Source of the DNA: Betaproteobacteria bacterium
Lineage (GTDB): Bacteria > Pseudomonadota > Gammaproteobacteria > Burkholderiales > SG8-41
Direction: 5' to 3'
Assembly (NCBI GenBank): GCA_025363575.1
Contig: JANYDM010000054.1
Span: 1-52,796, forward strand
Length of the DNA: 52,796 nucleotides
Below the pieces are notes generated by a model. It was not told where the DNA came from. It made no database searches and saw nothing but the letters and a program-made list of their open reading frames with translations. Shown here piece after piece: positions 27,168-36,097 of the stretch (its first letter is position 1; every line of letters starts with the position of its first letter). The position numbers were made by a program, and so were the translations under genes.

Positions 27168-28343
27168 ATGTTTTCAGGCATCTTCAATCTTCCCTGGTGG
27201 GGCTATGTTGTTGTCGCTCTGGTGTTCACGCACATCACCATTGCAGCCGTCACGATCTACCTGCATCGCCACTCCGCGCACCGCGCGCTTGACCTGCACC
27301 CGATCGTCAGCCATTTCTTTCGTTTGTGGCTGTGGCTCACTACGGGCATGGAGACCAAACAGTGGACCGCCGTGCATCGCAAGCATCATGCACGTTGCGA
27401 AACGGTTGACGATCCGCACAGCCCGGTCGTGATGGGTATCGAGAAGGTCATGTGGCAGGGCGCCGATCTTTACAAGCTCGAGTCGAAGAATGTTGAAACG
27501 CTCGAAAAATTCGGCCAGGGCACGCCCGACGACTGGATCGAGCGCAATGTGTATTCATCGCACTCGGTTGCCGGCATCGCAACCATGATGATCATAGACC
27601 TGGCGCTGTTCGGCTTCCTCGGCCTGACGATCTGGGCCGTGCAAATGATGTGGATACCGTTTTTCGCCGCAGGCATCATCAACGGCGTCGGCCACTATTG
27701 GGGTTACCGCAATTTCCAGGCCGAAGACGCGAGCCGCAATATCGTCCCGTGGGGCATCATCATCGGTGGCGAAGAGCTCCACAACAATCACCATGCCTAC
27801 CCGTCGTCGGCCCAGCTGTCGAACAAATGGTGGGAATTCGACATCGGCTGGATGTACATCCGCATGATGGAGATGGTCGGCCTCGCGCGCGTTAAGAAGG
27901 TCGCGCCCAAGGTCATGCTCGCCGCCGACAAAACGCAGTGCGACCACGACACTCTGCACGCCGTGATCATGAGCCGCTACGACGTGTTGACGCGTTACGC
28001 CCGCTCGGTCAAGCAGACCTGCGCCGACGAGATCGCGCAACTGAAGGCGCGCGCCGTGCGCATCGACCGCGCAACGGTCAAGCGCTGGCTGCAGAGCGAC
28101 GAGAAAAAACTCACCGCGCAGGAGTTCGAGCGCATGAAGGAAGTCCTGAGCAACAGCAAAACGCTGCACACCGTCTACTCGATGCGCCAGGATCTCACGA
28201 CGCTGTGGCAGCGCTCGACCGCCAACAAGGAAGAGCTGGTGCGCCAACTCGAAGACTGGTGCCATCGCGCCGAAGCAAGCGGCATCATTGCCCTGCGCGA
28301 CTTCTCGCTGCGCCTGCGCCGCTATCAGTTGGCCCGCGCTTAA
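27168..28343 (+). CDS. Membrane fatty-acid (acyl-CoA delta-9-type) desaturase with C-terminal extension
   Basis: 391 residues. Three histidine boxes are present: 'HRHSAH' (about residue 31), 'HRKHH' (about 70) and 'HNNHH' (about 207), which bind the di-iron centre, plus four hydrophobic stretches. It introduces a double bond into acyl chains at the inner membrane. After about residue 255 there is a 130-residue helical, charged tail not needed for desaturase chemistry; its end ('LEDWCHRAEASGIIALRDFS') resembles the C-terminal helices of ISL3-type transposases (recall, not searched). A bidirectional terminator follows the stop. Confidence 0.92.
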   Translation: MFSGIFNLPWWGYVVVALVFTHITIAAVTIYLHRHSAHRALDLHPIVSHFFRLWLWLTTGMETKQWTAVHRKHHARCETVDDPHSPVVMGIEKVMWQGADLYKLESKNVETLEKFGQGTPDDWIERNVYSSHSVAGIATMMIIDLALFGFLGLTIWAVQMMWIPFFAAGIINGVGHYWGYRNFQAEDASRNIVPWGIIIGGEELHNNHHAYPSSAQLSNKWWEFDIGWMYIRMMEMVGLARVKKVAPKVMLAADKTQCDHDTLHAVIMSRYDVLTRYARSVKQTCADEIAQLKARAVRIDRATVKRWLQSDEKKLTAQEFERMKEVLSNSKTLHTVYSMRQDLTTLWQRSTANKEELVRQLEDWCHRAEASGIIALRDFSLRLRRYQLARA

Positions 28344-28361
28344 ACGATTCCGTTAAGAACA

Positions 28362-28394
28362 ATAAAAAAGCCCGCGTCAGCGGGCTTTTTTATT
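28362..28394. terminator. Bidirectional Rho-independent terminator
   Basis: Stem GCCCGC / GCGGGC (28370-28375 with 28380-28385), tetraloop GTCA, flanked by an A run on the left and a T run on the right, so it works for the plus-strand desaturase and the minus-strand rpmG. Confidence 0.9.
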
Positions 28395-28406
28395 TGCAGG
28401 CTTTGC

Positions 28407-28562
28407 TTACTTGATCTTGGTCTCTTTATAAATCACGTGCTTGCGCGCGACCGGATCGAATTTTTTGATCTCGAGCTTGTCCGGCGTAGTCCGCTTGTTC
28501 TTGTTGGTGGTGTAGAAATGGCCGGTGCCGGCCGTCGATTCGAGTTTGATTTTTTCACGCAT
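28407..28562 (-). CDS. rpmG: 50S ribosomal protein L33
   Basis: 51 residues, beginning '[19 protein letters not shown]' and ending in a basic '[11 protein letters not shown]', the standard L33 length and pattern. It is the cysteine-poor form that does not bind zinc. GGAG six bases before the ATG supports the start. It lies 11 bases after rpmB. Confidence 0.96.
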   Translation of the reverse strand: MREKIKLESTAGTGHFYTTNKNKRTTPDKLEIKKFDPVARKHVIYKETKIK

Positions 28563-28573
28563 GTCGGTCTCCG

Positions 28574-28810
28574 TTAAATCTCGATGCCGCGCGCGCGCAT
28601 TTCGGCGACCACGACGTCGATACCCTTCTTGTCGATCGTGCGCAGGCCGTGCTGCGAAACCCGCATCTTGACCCAGCGGTTTTCACTTTCGACCCAGAAG
28701 CGGCGGTTCTGCAGATTGGGCAGAAAACGGCGGCGCGTCTTGTTGTTCGCGTGGGAAACGTGGTTACCCAGCTGGGGCTTCTTGCCTGTGATGTCACATA
28801 CGCGTGCCAT
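28574..28810 (-). CDS. rpmB: 50S ribosomal protein L28
   Basis: 78 residues starting '[20 protein letters not shown]' with '[18 protein letters not shown]' following, diagnostic for L28. The open frame runs upstream to 28906, but GGAG seven bases before ATG 28810 and the family start place the gene here. First gene of the rpmB-rpmG operon. The 132 bases between it and radC hold no gene. Confidence 0.97.
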   Translation of the reverse strand: MARVCDITGKKPQLGNHVSHANNKTRRRFLPNLQNRRFWVESENRWVKMRVSQHGLRTIDKKGIDVVVAEMRARGIEI

Positions 28811-28942
28811 GGTGCAACTCCAAGAATTCGGAAGAGGCGCGATTCTACACCATTTTGGCGGTTTGCCAAAGCTGAATCGAGCCTTGAGCACTTGGAGAAT
28901 CAACATGTTAGCCGCCCAGGTGACCCCGGAACTGGCGGCACG

Positions 28943-29617
28943 CTAAAGCAGGCCGCGCTCGGCGAATGACAGCACCCCGCTGCCAGCCACGATGAAGTGG
29001 TCCAGCACCCGCACGTCGACGAGTGCCAGTGCTTGTTTCAGCGCTTGCGTGAGGGTCTCGTCCGCATGGCTGGGCTCGGCAATGCCCGACGGGTGATTGT
29101 GCGCGAAGATGACTGCGCCCGCATTGTGATGCAGCGTGCGCTTGACCACCTCCCGCGGATAGACGCTGGTCTGCGTCAACGTGCCGCGAAACAGCTCTTC
29201 GCTGCCGATCACGCGGTTTTGCGCGTCGAGGAACAGCACGACGAACACCTCGTGCGGCAGCGCCTGCAGCTTCATGCGCAGATAGTCACGTACCGCCGAT
29301 GGAGAATTCAAAGCGTTTCCCGTCGCGAGCTTTTCGCGCAACGCGCGGCGGGCCATTTCCATCACCGCCTGCAATTGCGCGTATTTGGCCCGCCCCATTC
29401 CGGGCAGCCCGCAAAGGTCGCGCTCGCTGGCGGAACATAGCGCAGACAGCGAACCGCAACGCGACAGCAGTTCGCGCGCAAGGTCGACCGCGCTCTTGCC
29501 GCGAATGCCGGTGCGCAGAAAAATAGCCAGCAGTTCCGCGTCCGACAAAGCATCCGCCCCCTTGCCGAGCAATTTTTCGCGCGGCCGGTCGTCGACCGGC
29601 CAATCCGTGATTGCCAT
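28943..29617 (-). CDS. radC: RadC family JAB-domain protein
   Basis: 224 residues. An N-terminal helix-hairpin-helix-like part ('[19 protein letters not shown]', '[16 protein letters not shown]') is followed by a JAB/MPN metalloprotease-like domain with E in '[13 protein letters not shown]', then 'FAHNHPSG' and a downstream Asp, the metal-binding set. RadC was named for DNA repair, but its real role is uncertain. GGAG upstream fixes ATG 29617. It is divergent from coaBC. Confidence 0.93.
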   Translation of the reverse strand: MAITDWPVDDRPREKLLGKGADALSDAELLAIFLRTGIRGKSAVDLARELLSRCGSLSALCSASERDLCGLPGMGRAKYAQLQAVMEMARRALREKLATGNALNSPSAVRDYLRMKLQALPHEVFVVLFLDAQNRVIGSEELFRGTLTQTSVYPREVVKRTLHHNAGAVIFAHNHPSGIAEPSHADETLTQALKQALALVDVRVLDHFIVAGSGVLSFAERGLL

Positions 29618-29722
29618 GACTCGCTCCACATCGGTTGCTTCAACGCTTTTAACGCCCGGCGCCGCCTCGAGTAGCTAGTCCGAACGTCATAACGGAGAAA
29701 TCGCCCCGCTTCCAGCTTCGGT

Positions 29723-29750
29723 TTGTGCGCCGCATAATATGGTTTACACT
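29723..29750 (+). promoter_or_regulatory. Sigma-70-type promoter for coaBC
   Basis: TTGTGC (29723-29728), 16 bases, TACACT (29745-29750). The expected start of transcription near 29757 precedes the chosen coaBC start and would place the longer GTG start at 29725 outside the mRNA. Confidence 0.5.
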
Positions 29751-29784
29751 CTTGCGCTCGATTGCCGAAACGGCTGAATTGAAA

Positions 29785-30987
29785 GTGGAATTGCGCAAAA
29801 AACGTATCGTGCTCGGCATTACCGGGGGCATCGCTGCTTACAAGGCGGCGGAACTGGCACGTCTATTCGTAACCCGCGGCACCGATGTGCAGGTAGTCAT
29901 GACTGAGGCGGCCTGCGGCTTCATCACGCCCGCAACGATGCAGGCGCTGTCGGGCAAACCCGTGTTCACCGATATGTGGGACCCGCGCGTCGCCGATAAC
30001 ATGGCGCACATCGAATTGTCGCGCGGTGCCGACGCCATCGTCGTGGTTCCTGCAACGACCGACTTTCTGGCCAAGCTCGCGCACGGGCTCGCCGACGATC
30101 TGCTCTCGACGCTGTGCGTTGCGCGCGAATGCCCCTTGCTGGTGGCGCCCGCGATGAACCGCCAGATGTGGCAGAACAAGGCGACGCAGCGCAACGTGGC
30201 CCAGCTCGAGCGCGATGGCGTCGCGATATTCGGACCTGCAAGCGGCGACCAGGCATGCGGCGAGACCGGCATGGGCCGCATGCTGGAAGCGCAGCAGATA
30301 TTCGATGCGGTCAACTCGTATCTCGAGCCCAAGCTGCTCTCCGGCACCCATGTGCTGATTACCGCCGGGCCGACGTTTGAAGCGATCGATCCGGTACGCG
30401 GAATCACCAATCGCAGCTCCGGCAAAATGGGCTACTCGATCGTAGGTGCGGCGCTCGATGCCGGCGCAAAGGTCACTCTCGTTTCAGGGCCGGTCGGCCT
30501 CACGGCACCCGCGGCCGCGCGCGTCGAGAACGTAACGAGCGCAGCCGAGATGTTCGATGCCGTAAAAAAGCATGCGAAATCCGCCGACATTTTCATCGCG
30601 GTAGCAGCGGTCGCCGACTACCGAGTGGAGAAAACCAGCGGGCAGAAACTCAAGCGCTCCGGCGCCTACCTGAACCTCACGCTGGTGCCCAATCCCGACA
30701 TCCTGAAGTGGGTCGCCGCTCTGCCGAAACCGCCGTTTTGCGTCGGTTTCGCCGCTGAAAGCCAGAAGCTGCGCGAATTCGCCGATGCCAAGCGGCGCAA
30801 AAAGAAAGTCCCGTTGATGGTCGCCAACCTCGCGCAGAACGCGATAGGCGCCGACGACAACGAGATTTTGCTGCTTGACGATGCGGGAGCCCACAACGTG
30901 CCGCGTGCCCCCAAGAGCGAACTCGCACGCTTTCTGGTCGCGCACATCGCCAAACTTTATAAATCCCGCAAAATCAGAAAATCTTGA
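29785..30987 (+). CDS. coaBC: Bifunctional phosphopantothenoylcysteine decarboxylase / phosphopantothenate-cysteine ligase
   Basis: About 400 residues. The CoaC half has 'VLGITGGIAAYKAAELAR', the active-site His in 'MAHIELSRGADAIVV', 'PAMNRQMWQNKAT' and the substrate-clamp 'GDQACGETGMGRM'. The CoaB half has 'GPTFEAIDPVRGITNRSSGKMG' in part and 'AAVADYRVEK', then 'KLKRSGAYLNLTLVPNPDIL'. Makes 4'-phosphopantetheine on the route to CoA. No ATG precedes the conserved start: GTG 29785 or TTG 29779 are the options, neither with a good ribosome site. Confidence 0.94.
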   Translation: MELRKKRIVLGITGGIAAYKAAELARLFVTRGTDVQVVMTEAACGFITPATMQALSGKPVFTDMWDPRVADNMAHIELSRGADAIVVVPATTDFLAKLAHGLADDLLSTLCVARECPLLVAPAMNRQMWQNKATQRNVAQLERDGVAIFGPASGDQACGETGMGRMLEAQQIFDAVNSYLEPKLLSGTHVLITAGPTFEAIDPVRGITNRSSGKMGYSIVGAALDAGAKVTLVSGPVGLTAPAAARVENVTSAAEMFDAVKKHAKSADIFIAVAAVADYRVEKTSGQKLKRSGAYLNLTLVPNPDILKWVAALPKPPFCVGFAAESQKLREFADAKRRKKKVPLMVANLAQNAIGADDNEILLLDDAGAHNVPRAPKSELARFLVAHIAKLYKSRKIRKS

Positions 30988-30991
30988 ATCG

Positions 30992-31115
30992 GCAAGGACG
31001 CGAAGGACGCAAAGGAAAGCTGGAAAAAAACGCAATTGAAAAATGTATAGGTTTTAGCATTTGAATCAGTAGGTGCTGGCTTTTACCCTTGCGCCCTTCC
31101 CGTCCTTTGCGGTAA
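30992..31115. repeat. Imperfect inverted repeat between coaBC and dut
   Basis: A left arm of AAGGACGC-type units (about 30992-31018) and a matching right arm on the other strand (about 31085-31115) are separated by about 66 bases. The arms agree at most positions over about 28 bases. It fills the whole coaBC-dut gap and could fold into a long stem in the transcript. No open frame is inside it. Confidence 0.7.
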
Positions 31116-31137
31116 ATGCTTTTGATGTAGACCCGCA

Positions 31138-31587
31138 ATGAAAAAACTCGATATAAAAATCCTCGATCCGCGCCTGCGCGATCAGCTGCCGCAATACGCC
31201 ACCGGCGGCGCCGCCGGCCTCGATCTGCGCGCGTGCATCGATCAGCCGATCACGCTTGCGCCCGGGCAGACGGAGCTCGTCCCCACGGGCATTGCAATCC
31301 ATCTTGACGACCCGTCATTGGCGGCGGTGGTGCTTCCCCGCTCGGGACTTGGCCACAAGCACGGCATCGTGCTCGGCAATCTGGTCGGCCTCATCGATTC
31401 CGATTACCAGGGACAGATATTCATATCGACCTGGAACCGCGGCAACGCGCCGTTCGTGTTGAATCCGTTCGAACGCCTGGCGCAACTGGTCGTCGTACCC
31501 GTTGTGCAGGTCGAACTCAACATTGTTGACGAGTTCGAACAGAGCGCGCGCGGCGACGGCGGCTTCGGCAGTACGGGCAAGCACTGA
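31138..31587 (+). CDS. dut: dUTP diphosphatase
   Basis: 149 residues with the five trimeric dUTPase motifs: 'GAAGLDLRA', '[11 protein letters not shown]', 'GLIDSDYQG' with the catalytic Asp, '[14 protein letters not shown]' and the C-terminal '[12 protein letters not shown]'. Hydrolyses dUTP to dUMP, keeping uracil out of DNA and feeding thymidylate synthesis. Neighbouring coaBC (dfp) and dut are a classical pair in proteobacteria. Confidence 0.97.
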   Translation: MKKLDIKILDPRLRDQLPQYATGGAAGLDLRACIDQPITLAPGQTELVPTGIAIHLDDPSLAAVVLPRSGLGHKHGIVLGNLVGLIDSDYQGQIFISTWNRGNAPFVLNPFERLAQLVVVPVVQVELNIVDEFEQSARGDGGFGSTGKH

Positions 31588-31590
31588 GCG

Positions 31591-31965
31591 ATGAGTGAAC
31601 GCGCGGTCGTGCTCTTCGCCCATGGCGCGCGTGATCCCGGGTGGGCGCAGCCGTTTCGGGCAATCAAGCGCCTGCTTGAGGCGCGACAACCCGGCATTGT
31701 GGTCGAACTCGCGTTTCTCGAAATCATGCAGCCGTCGCTCGACGACGCCGTCGCCGGACTGGTGAGCGCCGGCGCGAGGTCGATCACGATCGCGCCGCTG
31801 TTTATGGCTCAGGGCGGACACCTGAAAAACGATCTGCCCGTGATTCTGAATGCCATTCGCGCGCGCCACGACGGACTCGAACTGAAACTGCTGCCTGCCA
31901 TCGGCGAAGTCGGGCCGGTGCTCGATGCCATCGCCGCCTGGCTGGTCAGCGCAACCTCACGTTGA
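31591..31965 (+). CDS. Small CbiX/SirB-type sirohydrochlorin chelatase
   Basis: 124 residues, a single-domain chelatase with metal-binding histidines H11 ('LFAHGARDPGW') and H77 ('FMAQGGHLKNDLPV'). Inserts cobalt, nickel or iron into sirohydrochlorin or a similar ring. The nirB gene in this window needs siroheme and cobA supplies precorrin-2, so this chelatase could complete siroheme; that link is inference. It starts three bases after dut. Confidence 0.88.
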   Translation: MSERAVVLFAHGARDPGWAQPFRAIKRLLEARQPGIVVELAFLEIMQPSLDDAVAGLVSAGARSITIAPLFMAQGGHLKNDLPVILNAIRARHDGLELKLLPAIGEVGPVLDAIAAWLVSATSR

Positions 31966-31985
31966 TGCGTTATGGACTTTACAAT

Positions 31986-32435
31986 ATGAAACCCATGAAA
32001 AATCTGCTCGCCGCTGCCGCGTTCGTTCTCTTCAGCACCCAGGGCTGGGCTCAGGGCTCGCTGCCGGAAGTCGTGCTTTCAATCAAAGGCCACAAATTGA
32101 CAGCCGAAGTCGCGGCGACCGACAACACGCGCATGACCGGGCTCATGCACCGGCGCATGATGCCGGAGAACCGGGGCATGCTGTTCGTCTTTGCGGCTGC
32201 GCAGCCGCAGAGCTTCTGGATGATGAATACCTACATTCCGCTCAGCATCGCGTTCGTCGACGAGCAGGGCGTAATCGTTAATATCACGGACATGAAGCCG
32301 CTAACCACCGATCCGCACCCTTCCGCGAAACCGGCCAAGTACGCGCTTGAAATGAATCTGGGCTGGTTTGCAAAGCACGGCATCAAGGCGGGCGCGACGA
32401 TTGACGGATTGACCGAGGCGCCAGCGGCGCAATAA
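31986..32435 (+). CDS. DUF192-family periplasmic protein
   Basis: 149 residues with a signal peptide ('MKNLLAAAAFVLFSTQGWAQ' region) and the DUF192 core 'TGLMHRRMMPENRGMLFVF', 'QSFWMMNTYIPLSIAFVDE' and 'YALEMNLGWFAKHGI'. The function of the family is not established. ATG 31986 was chosen; ATG 31995 is also possible. Terminator hairpins follow. Confidence 0.88.
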   Translation: MKPMKNLLAAAAFVLFSTQGWAQGSLPEVVLSIKGHKLTAEVAATDNTRMTGLMHRRMMPENRGMLFVFAAAQPQSFWMMNTYIPLSIAFVDEQGVIVNITDMKPLTTDPHPSAKPAKYALEMNLGWFAKHGIKAGATIDGLTEAPAAQ

Positions 32436-32491
32436 AAAAAACGCACGGGTTTGTCGTGCGCTTTTTCGGGACGGCCGCGCAAAGCGCGGCC
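32434..32491. terminator. Bidirectional terminator region between convergent genes
   Basis: Hairpin one pairs 32442-32447 with 32455-32460 and has A-rich and T-rich flanks, so it can act on both strands. Hairpin two is a perfect 8-bp stem GGCCGCGC / GCGCGGCC (32473-32480 with 32484-32491) lying just downstream of the minus-strand gene. Confidence 0.8.
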
Positions 32492-32502
32492 GGGCCTTGT
32501 GG

Positions 32503-33087
32503 TTACAGTCCGCCGTGCGACTGCGCAACCATGCAGAACAGCATCGGGATGGACAACATCGTGTTGATGCGCGAAGCCATGCCGGCCATTTTCGCCGCGG
32601 CGGCTTTTTCTTCGGGCGGCACGGCTACAATGCCCAGCGCTTTCTTCTGGTTCGGCCAGATGATCATCCATACATTGAATCCCATGATGAGGCCGAGCCA
32701 CATGCCAATACCGATCGCGTGCACGCCTTTGGTCAGCATCAGCGCCTGCATTAGATAGCCTGCCCGGTAGGCCAGCAGCAGGCCCAGGACCATCGTGGCC
32801 AGCGCGGACCAGCGAAACCAGAACAGCGCCGCCGGCGCAATGACCTTGCTCACCGCCGGTTTCTGGTCATCGGGGATCTTGGGCATGGACGGCGTCTGCA
32901 CAAAATTGAAATACCACAAAAGGCCGATCCACATGACGCCCGCCATGACGTGCAGCCAGCGCATAACGAACAGGTCGCTGCCGCGCATGCCGCCTTCGGA
33001 CATGCCGCTGACGGCGAGCACGAGAACGATCAGGATGACAAAACCTGCTGTTACGGTCCTTCCGAGTGACTGGAAAAAAACGCCCAT
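32503..33087 (-). CDS. Membrane protein similar to the urate hydroxylase PuuD N-terminal domain
   Basis: 194 residues with about five membrane helices and histidines in helices ('RWLHVMAGVMWIGLLWYFNF', 'GVHAIGIGMWLGLIMG'), which could hold heme. The sequence matches my recollection of the PF06181-type urate oxidase membrane domain. There is no C-terminal cytochrome c part, which full-length urate-oxidising PuuD carries, so the reaction is uncertain. Located downstream of nirD on the same strand (157 bases), with a terminator region after it. Confidence 0.75.
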   Translation of the reverse strand: MGVFFQSLGRTVTAGFVILIVLVLAVSGMSEGGMRGSDLFVMRWLHVMAGVMWIGLLWYFNFVQTPSMPKIPDDQKPAVSKVIAPAALFWFRWSALATMVLGLLLAYRAGYLMQALMLTKGVHAIGIGMWLGLIMGFNVWMIIWPNQKKALGIVAVPPEEKAAAAKMAGMASRINTMLSIPMLFCMVAQSHGGL

Positions 33088-33244
33088 GGCCCCGCTCCTG
33101 TAGTTGGTTTTGATTTATCGCAACGCGGGAATATTAGCACAATGCCAGCAGCATCGTTTGTGCAAGACGAGGATATGCTTGACCGCAGCGAAGAGATTGC
33201 GGCATTGCAGCGCCAACACCGCGCTGGGGGAGCAGTGCTGCGCG

Positions 33245-33562
33245 CTATCGGATGTCGAGCCGCAGGTAAACCTGGCCATCCTCGAGCTTGGCTGGAAATG
33301 TGCGCGCGCAGCCGACGTCCGGCGCCACCGCGTTGCCGTCGCTCAGCACGATGTTCATGCCATGCAAAGGACAAGCAACCTTGCGCCCGAACACGATGCC
33401 CTGCGACAACGGTCCGCCCTTGTGCGGGCACTTGTCGAGCAGTGCAAACACTTCGTCTTCGGCATTGCGGAACACCGCGATGTTGCCGAGCGCGCTTCTG
33501 ACCACGCGGGCGCCGAGTCGCGGTATCGCATCAAGAGCGCAAACTTTTTGCCAATCGCTCAT
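33245..33562 (-). CDS. nirD: Nitrite reductase [NAD(P)H] small subunit (Rieske-type)
   Basis: 105 residues with Rieske ligands 'CPHKGGPL' and 'CPLHGMNI' (C-x-H and C-x2-H). Partner of NirB in cytoplasmic NADH-dependent nitrite reduction to ammonium. GGAGG five bases before ATG 33562 sets the start; the longer frame to 33694 overlaps the nirB end. It is the last gene of the nitrate operon that begins at the globin. Confidence 0.95.
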   Translation of the reverse strand: MSDWQKVCALDAIPRLGARVVRSALGNIAVFRNAEDEVFALLDKCPHKGGPLSQGIVFGRKVACPLHGMNIVLSDGNAVAPDVGCARTFPAKLEDGQVYLRLDIR

Positions 33563-33636
33563 GGCCACCTCCACCGTGACGTCAGCCATGCGGCCTGCGC
33601 CGGATTGCGCCACACGTCCAATTGGAATATCCGGCA

Positions 33637-36078
33637 TCATGCCTCCAGCAATTCGAATTCGGTCGCCGAGTCGCCCTTGGCGCGTTCCCGCCATGGATCC
33701 GGTTCACCCTGCAGCGCAAAGTGCAGGCGCGAGTACAACGCCTTGCGGTTTTCAGCGTCGGCGACGACCCGCTCCTTGATGTATTCAAGACCGACCCGCG
33801 CGACGTAATGCACCGTGCGGTCGAGATAGCGCCCTTCTTCGCGGTACAGCTGCAGGAAAGCACCGGAGTATTCCAGCACCTCCTCGCGCGTCTTCACCTT
33901 GCACAAAAACTGCGCGACTTCCGCCTTGATGCCGCCGTTGCCGGCGACGTAGATTTCCCAGCCCGAATCGACCCCGATCACGCCGACGTCCTTGATGGTC
34001 GCCTCGGCGCAATTGCGCGGACAGCCCGATACCGCGAGCTTGACCTTGTGCGGCGCGTACATGCGCCACAGGTCTTTCTCGAGCTCTATGCCCATATTGG
34101 TCGAGTCCTGCACGCCGAAGCGGCACCACTCGGAACCAACGCAAGTCTTGACCGTGCGCAGCGCCTTCGCATACGCGTGGCCCGACGGCATGTCGAGGTC
34201 GCGCCACACGCCCGGCAAGTCCTGCTTCTTGACGCCGAGCAGGTCCATGCGCTGGCCGCCGGTGACTTTCACGGTCGGTATCTTGTACTTGTCGACGACG
34301 TCGGCGATGCGCCTGAGTTCGGCAGCGGTAGTGGTGCCGCCCCACATGCGCGGGACGACGGAATAGGTGCCGTCTTTCTGAATATTGGCGTGTGCGCGCT
34401 CGTTGATGAAGCGCGATTGCGGATCGTCTTCTGCTTCGTGCGGCCAGGTCGACAGCAGATAGTAGTTGAGCGCCGGGCGGCACGTCGCGCAGCCGTCGGG
34501 GCTGCCCCACTCCATGAATTCCATCACCGCGGGTATCGACAGCAAATGGTGTTCGCGTATCGAGCGGCGCACCTCTTCGTGCGTGCGCTCGGTGCAGCCG
34601 CAGACGGGCTTGTTCTTGGTCTCGGCCGGCTGGTAGGCGCCGCCGACCGTCGAGGCCAATATCTGCTCGACGAGGCCGGTGCACGACCCGCATGAGCTCG
34701 ACGCTTTCGTATGCTTGCGCACGTCGTCGAGCGTGAAGAGTCCCTGCTCCTTGATCGCCTTGACGATAGTGCCCTTGCAGACGCCGTTGCAGCCGCAGAC
34801 TTCCATTTCGTCGGCCATCGCGGCTGCGCGGTTCTGGCCCTGGTGGCCGCTGTTGCCCAGGTGCGACTGGCCGAACATCAAGTGATCGCGGACTTCGTGG
34901 ATATCCTGCCTGTCGCGCAGCAACTGAAAGTAGTAAGCACCGTCGACCGTGTCCCCGTAAAGGACGCTGCCGATCACGCGATTATCACGCAGCACTAGCC
35001 GCTTATAGACGCCGCCGACGGAGTCGTGCAGCACGATGTCCTCGGTGTCGGCGCCGCCCGAGAAATCGCCGGCCGAAAACAGATCGACACCCGTTACCTT
35101 GAGCTTGGTCGATATGACCGACCCTTGATAGCGCCCGATGCCGAATTGCGCGAGATGATTGGCGCATACCTTCGCCATTTCGAACAGCGGCGCAACCAGC
35201 CCGTACGCGATGCCGCGGTGCGCCACGCATTCGCCGACGGCGTAGATGCGCGGGTCGTAAGTCTGCATCGTGTCGCTGACGACTACTCCGCGATTGCAAT
35301 ACAGGCCGGCCGATTCGGCGAGCTGGGTGTTGGGCCGTATGCCGACCGCCATCACGACGAGATCGGCGACGAGCTCGCTGCCGTCCTTGAAGCGTACGCT
35401 TTTGACGCGGCCGGCCTTGCCATCGTCGCGGTCACCGACGATTTCCGCGGTCTGCGTCTTGAGCATGAACTGTAAACCCTTGGCCTCCAGCGACTGCTGC
35501 AGCATCCCCGCGGCGGTGCGATCGAGCTGACGCTCCATCAGCCATTCCATCAAGTGGACAACCGTGACGCTCATGCCGCGCAGCTTGAGGCCGTTCGCGG
35601 CCTCAAGCCCGAGCAGGCCGCCGCCGATCACGACTGCATTCTTGTAGCGCGACGCCGCATCTATCATCGCATTGGTGTCGTGAATGTCGCGGTACGAGAT
35701 GACGCCCTCGAGCTTGACGCCAGGAACAGGCAATATGAACGGATTGGAACCTGTCGCGAGCAGCAGCCGGTCGTATTCGGCTTCGGTGCCGTCAACAGCA
35801 ATCACTTTCTTTGCGACGCGGTCGATTTTGACGATCGTCTTGTTCAGGTGCAGCGTGATGTTATTCGCCGCGTACCAGTCGAGATCGTTCAGCATGATCT
35901 CCTTGAGCGTCATCTCGCCCGCCAGCACGGGCGAGAGCAGGATACGGTTGTAATTCGCGTGCGGCTCAGCGCCAAATACAGTGATCTCGTAGTGGTCGGG
36001 GGCGATTTTCAGCAGCTCCTCCAGCGTGCGTACCCCGGCCATGCCGTTGCCTATCATTACCAGTTTCATTTTTTGCAT
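33637..36078 (-). CDS. nirB: Nitrite reductase [NAD(P)H] large subunit
   Basis: 813 residues from ATG 36078, with AGGAGG six bases upstream. The N-terminal FAD/NAD domain (about 1-330) has 'MIGNGMAG' and 'VVIGGGLLGLEA'. Two BFD-like [2Fe-2S] segments follow (C428/C430/C463/C466, and C493/C495/C530/C533). The C-terminal sulfite/nitrite-reductase domain holds the [4Fe-4S]-siroheme cysteines C646-x5-C652 and C686-x3-C690. It reduces nitrite by six electrons to ammonium. It is followed by nirD. Confidence 0.97.
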   Translation of the reverse strand: MQKMKLVMIGNGMAGVRTLEELLKIAPDHYEITVFGAEPHANYNRILLSPVLAGEMTLKEIMLNDLDWYAANNITLHLNKTIVKIDRVAKKVIAVDGTEAEYDRLLLATGSNPFILPVPGVKLEGVISYRDIHDTNAMIDAASRYKNAVVIGGGLLGLEAANGLKLRGMSVTVVHLMEWLMERQLDRTAAGMLQQSLEAKGLQFMLKTQTAEIVGDRDDGKAGRVKSVRFKDGSELVADLVVMAVGIRPNTQLAESAGLYCNRGVVVSDTMQTYDPRIYAVGECVAHRGIAYGLVAPLFEMAKVCANHLAQFGIGRYQGSVISTKLKVTGVDLFSAGDFSGGADTEDIVLHDSVGGVYKRLVLRDNRVIGSVLYGDTVDGAYYFQLLRDRQDIHEVRDHLMFGQSHLGNSGHQGQNRAAAMADEMEVCGCNGVCKGTIVKAIKEQGLFTLDDVRKHTKASSSCGSCTGLVEQILASTVGGAYQPAETKNKPVCGCTERTHEEVRRSIREHHLLSIPAVMEFMEWGSPDGCATCRPALNYYLLSTWPHEAEDDPQSRFINERAHANIQKDGTYSVVPRMWGGTTTAAELRRIADVVDKYKIPTVKVTGGQRMDLLGVKKQDLPGVWRDLDMPSGHAYAKALRTVKTCVGSEWCRFGVQDSTNMGIELEKDLWRMYAPHKVKLAVSGCPRNCAEATIKDVGVIGVDSGWEIYVAGNGGIKAEVAQFLCKVKTREEVLEYSGAFLQLYREEGRYLDRTVHYVARVGLEYIKERVVADAENRKALYSRLHFALQGEPDPWRERAKGDSATEFELLEA

Positions 36079-36097
36079 AGTTTTCCTCCTGCCGACA

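Noticed and set aside
33622..34695. Plus-strand open frame opposite the 3' half of nirB
   Set aside because: Antisense to conserved siroheme-binding codons; no protein signature.
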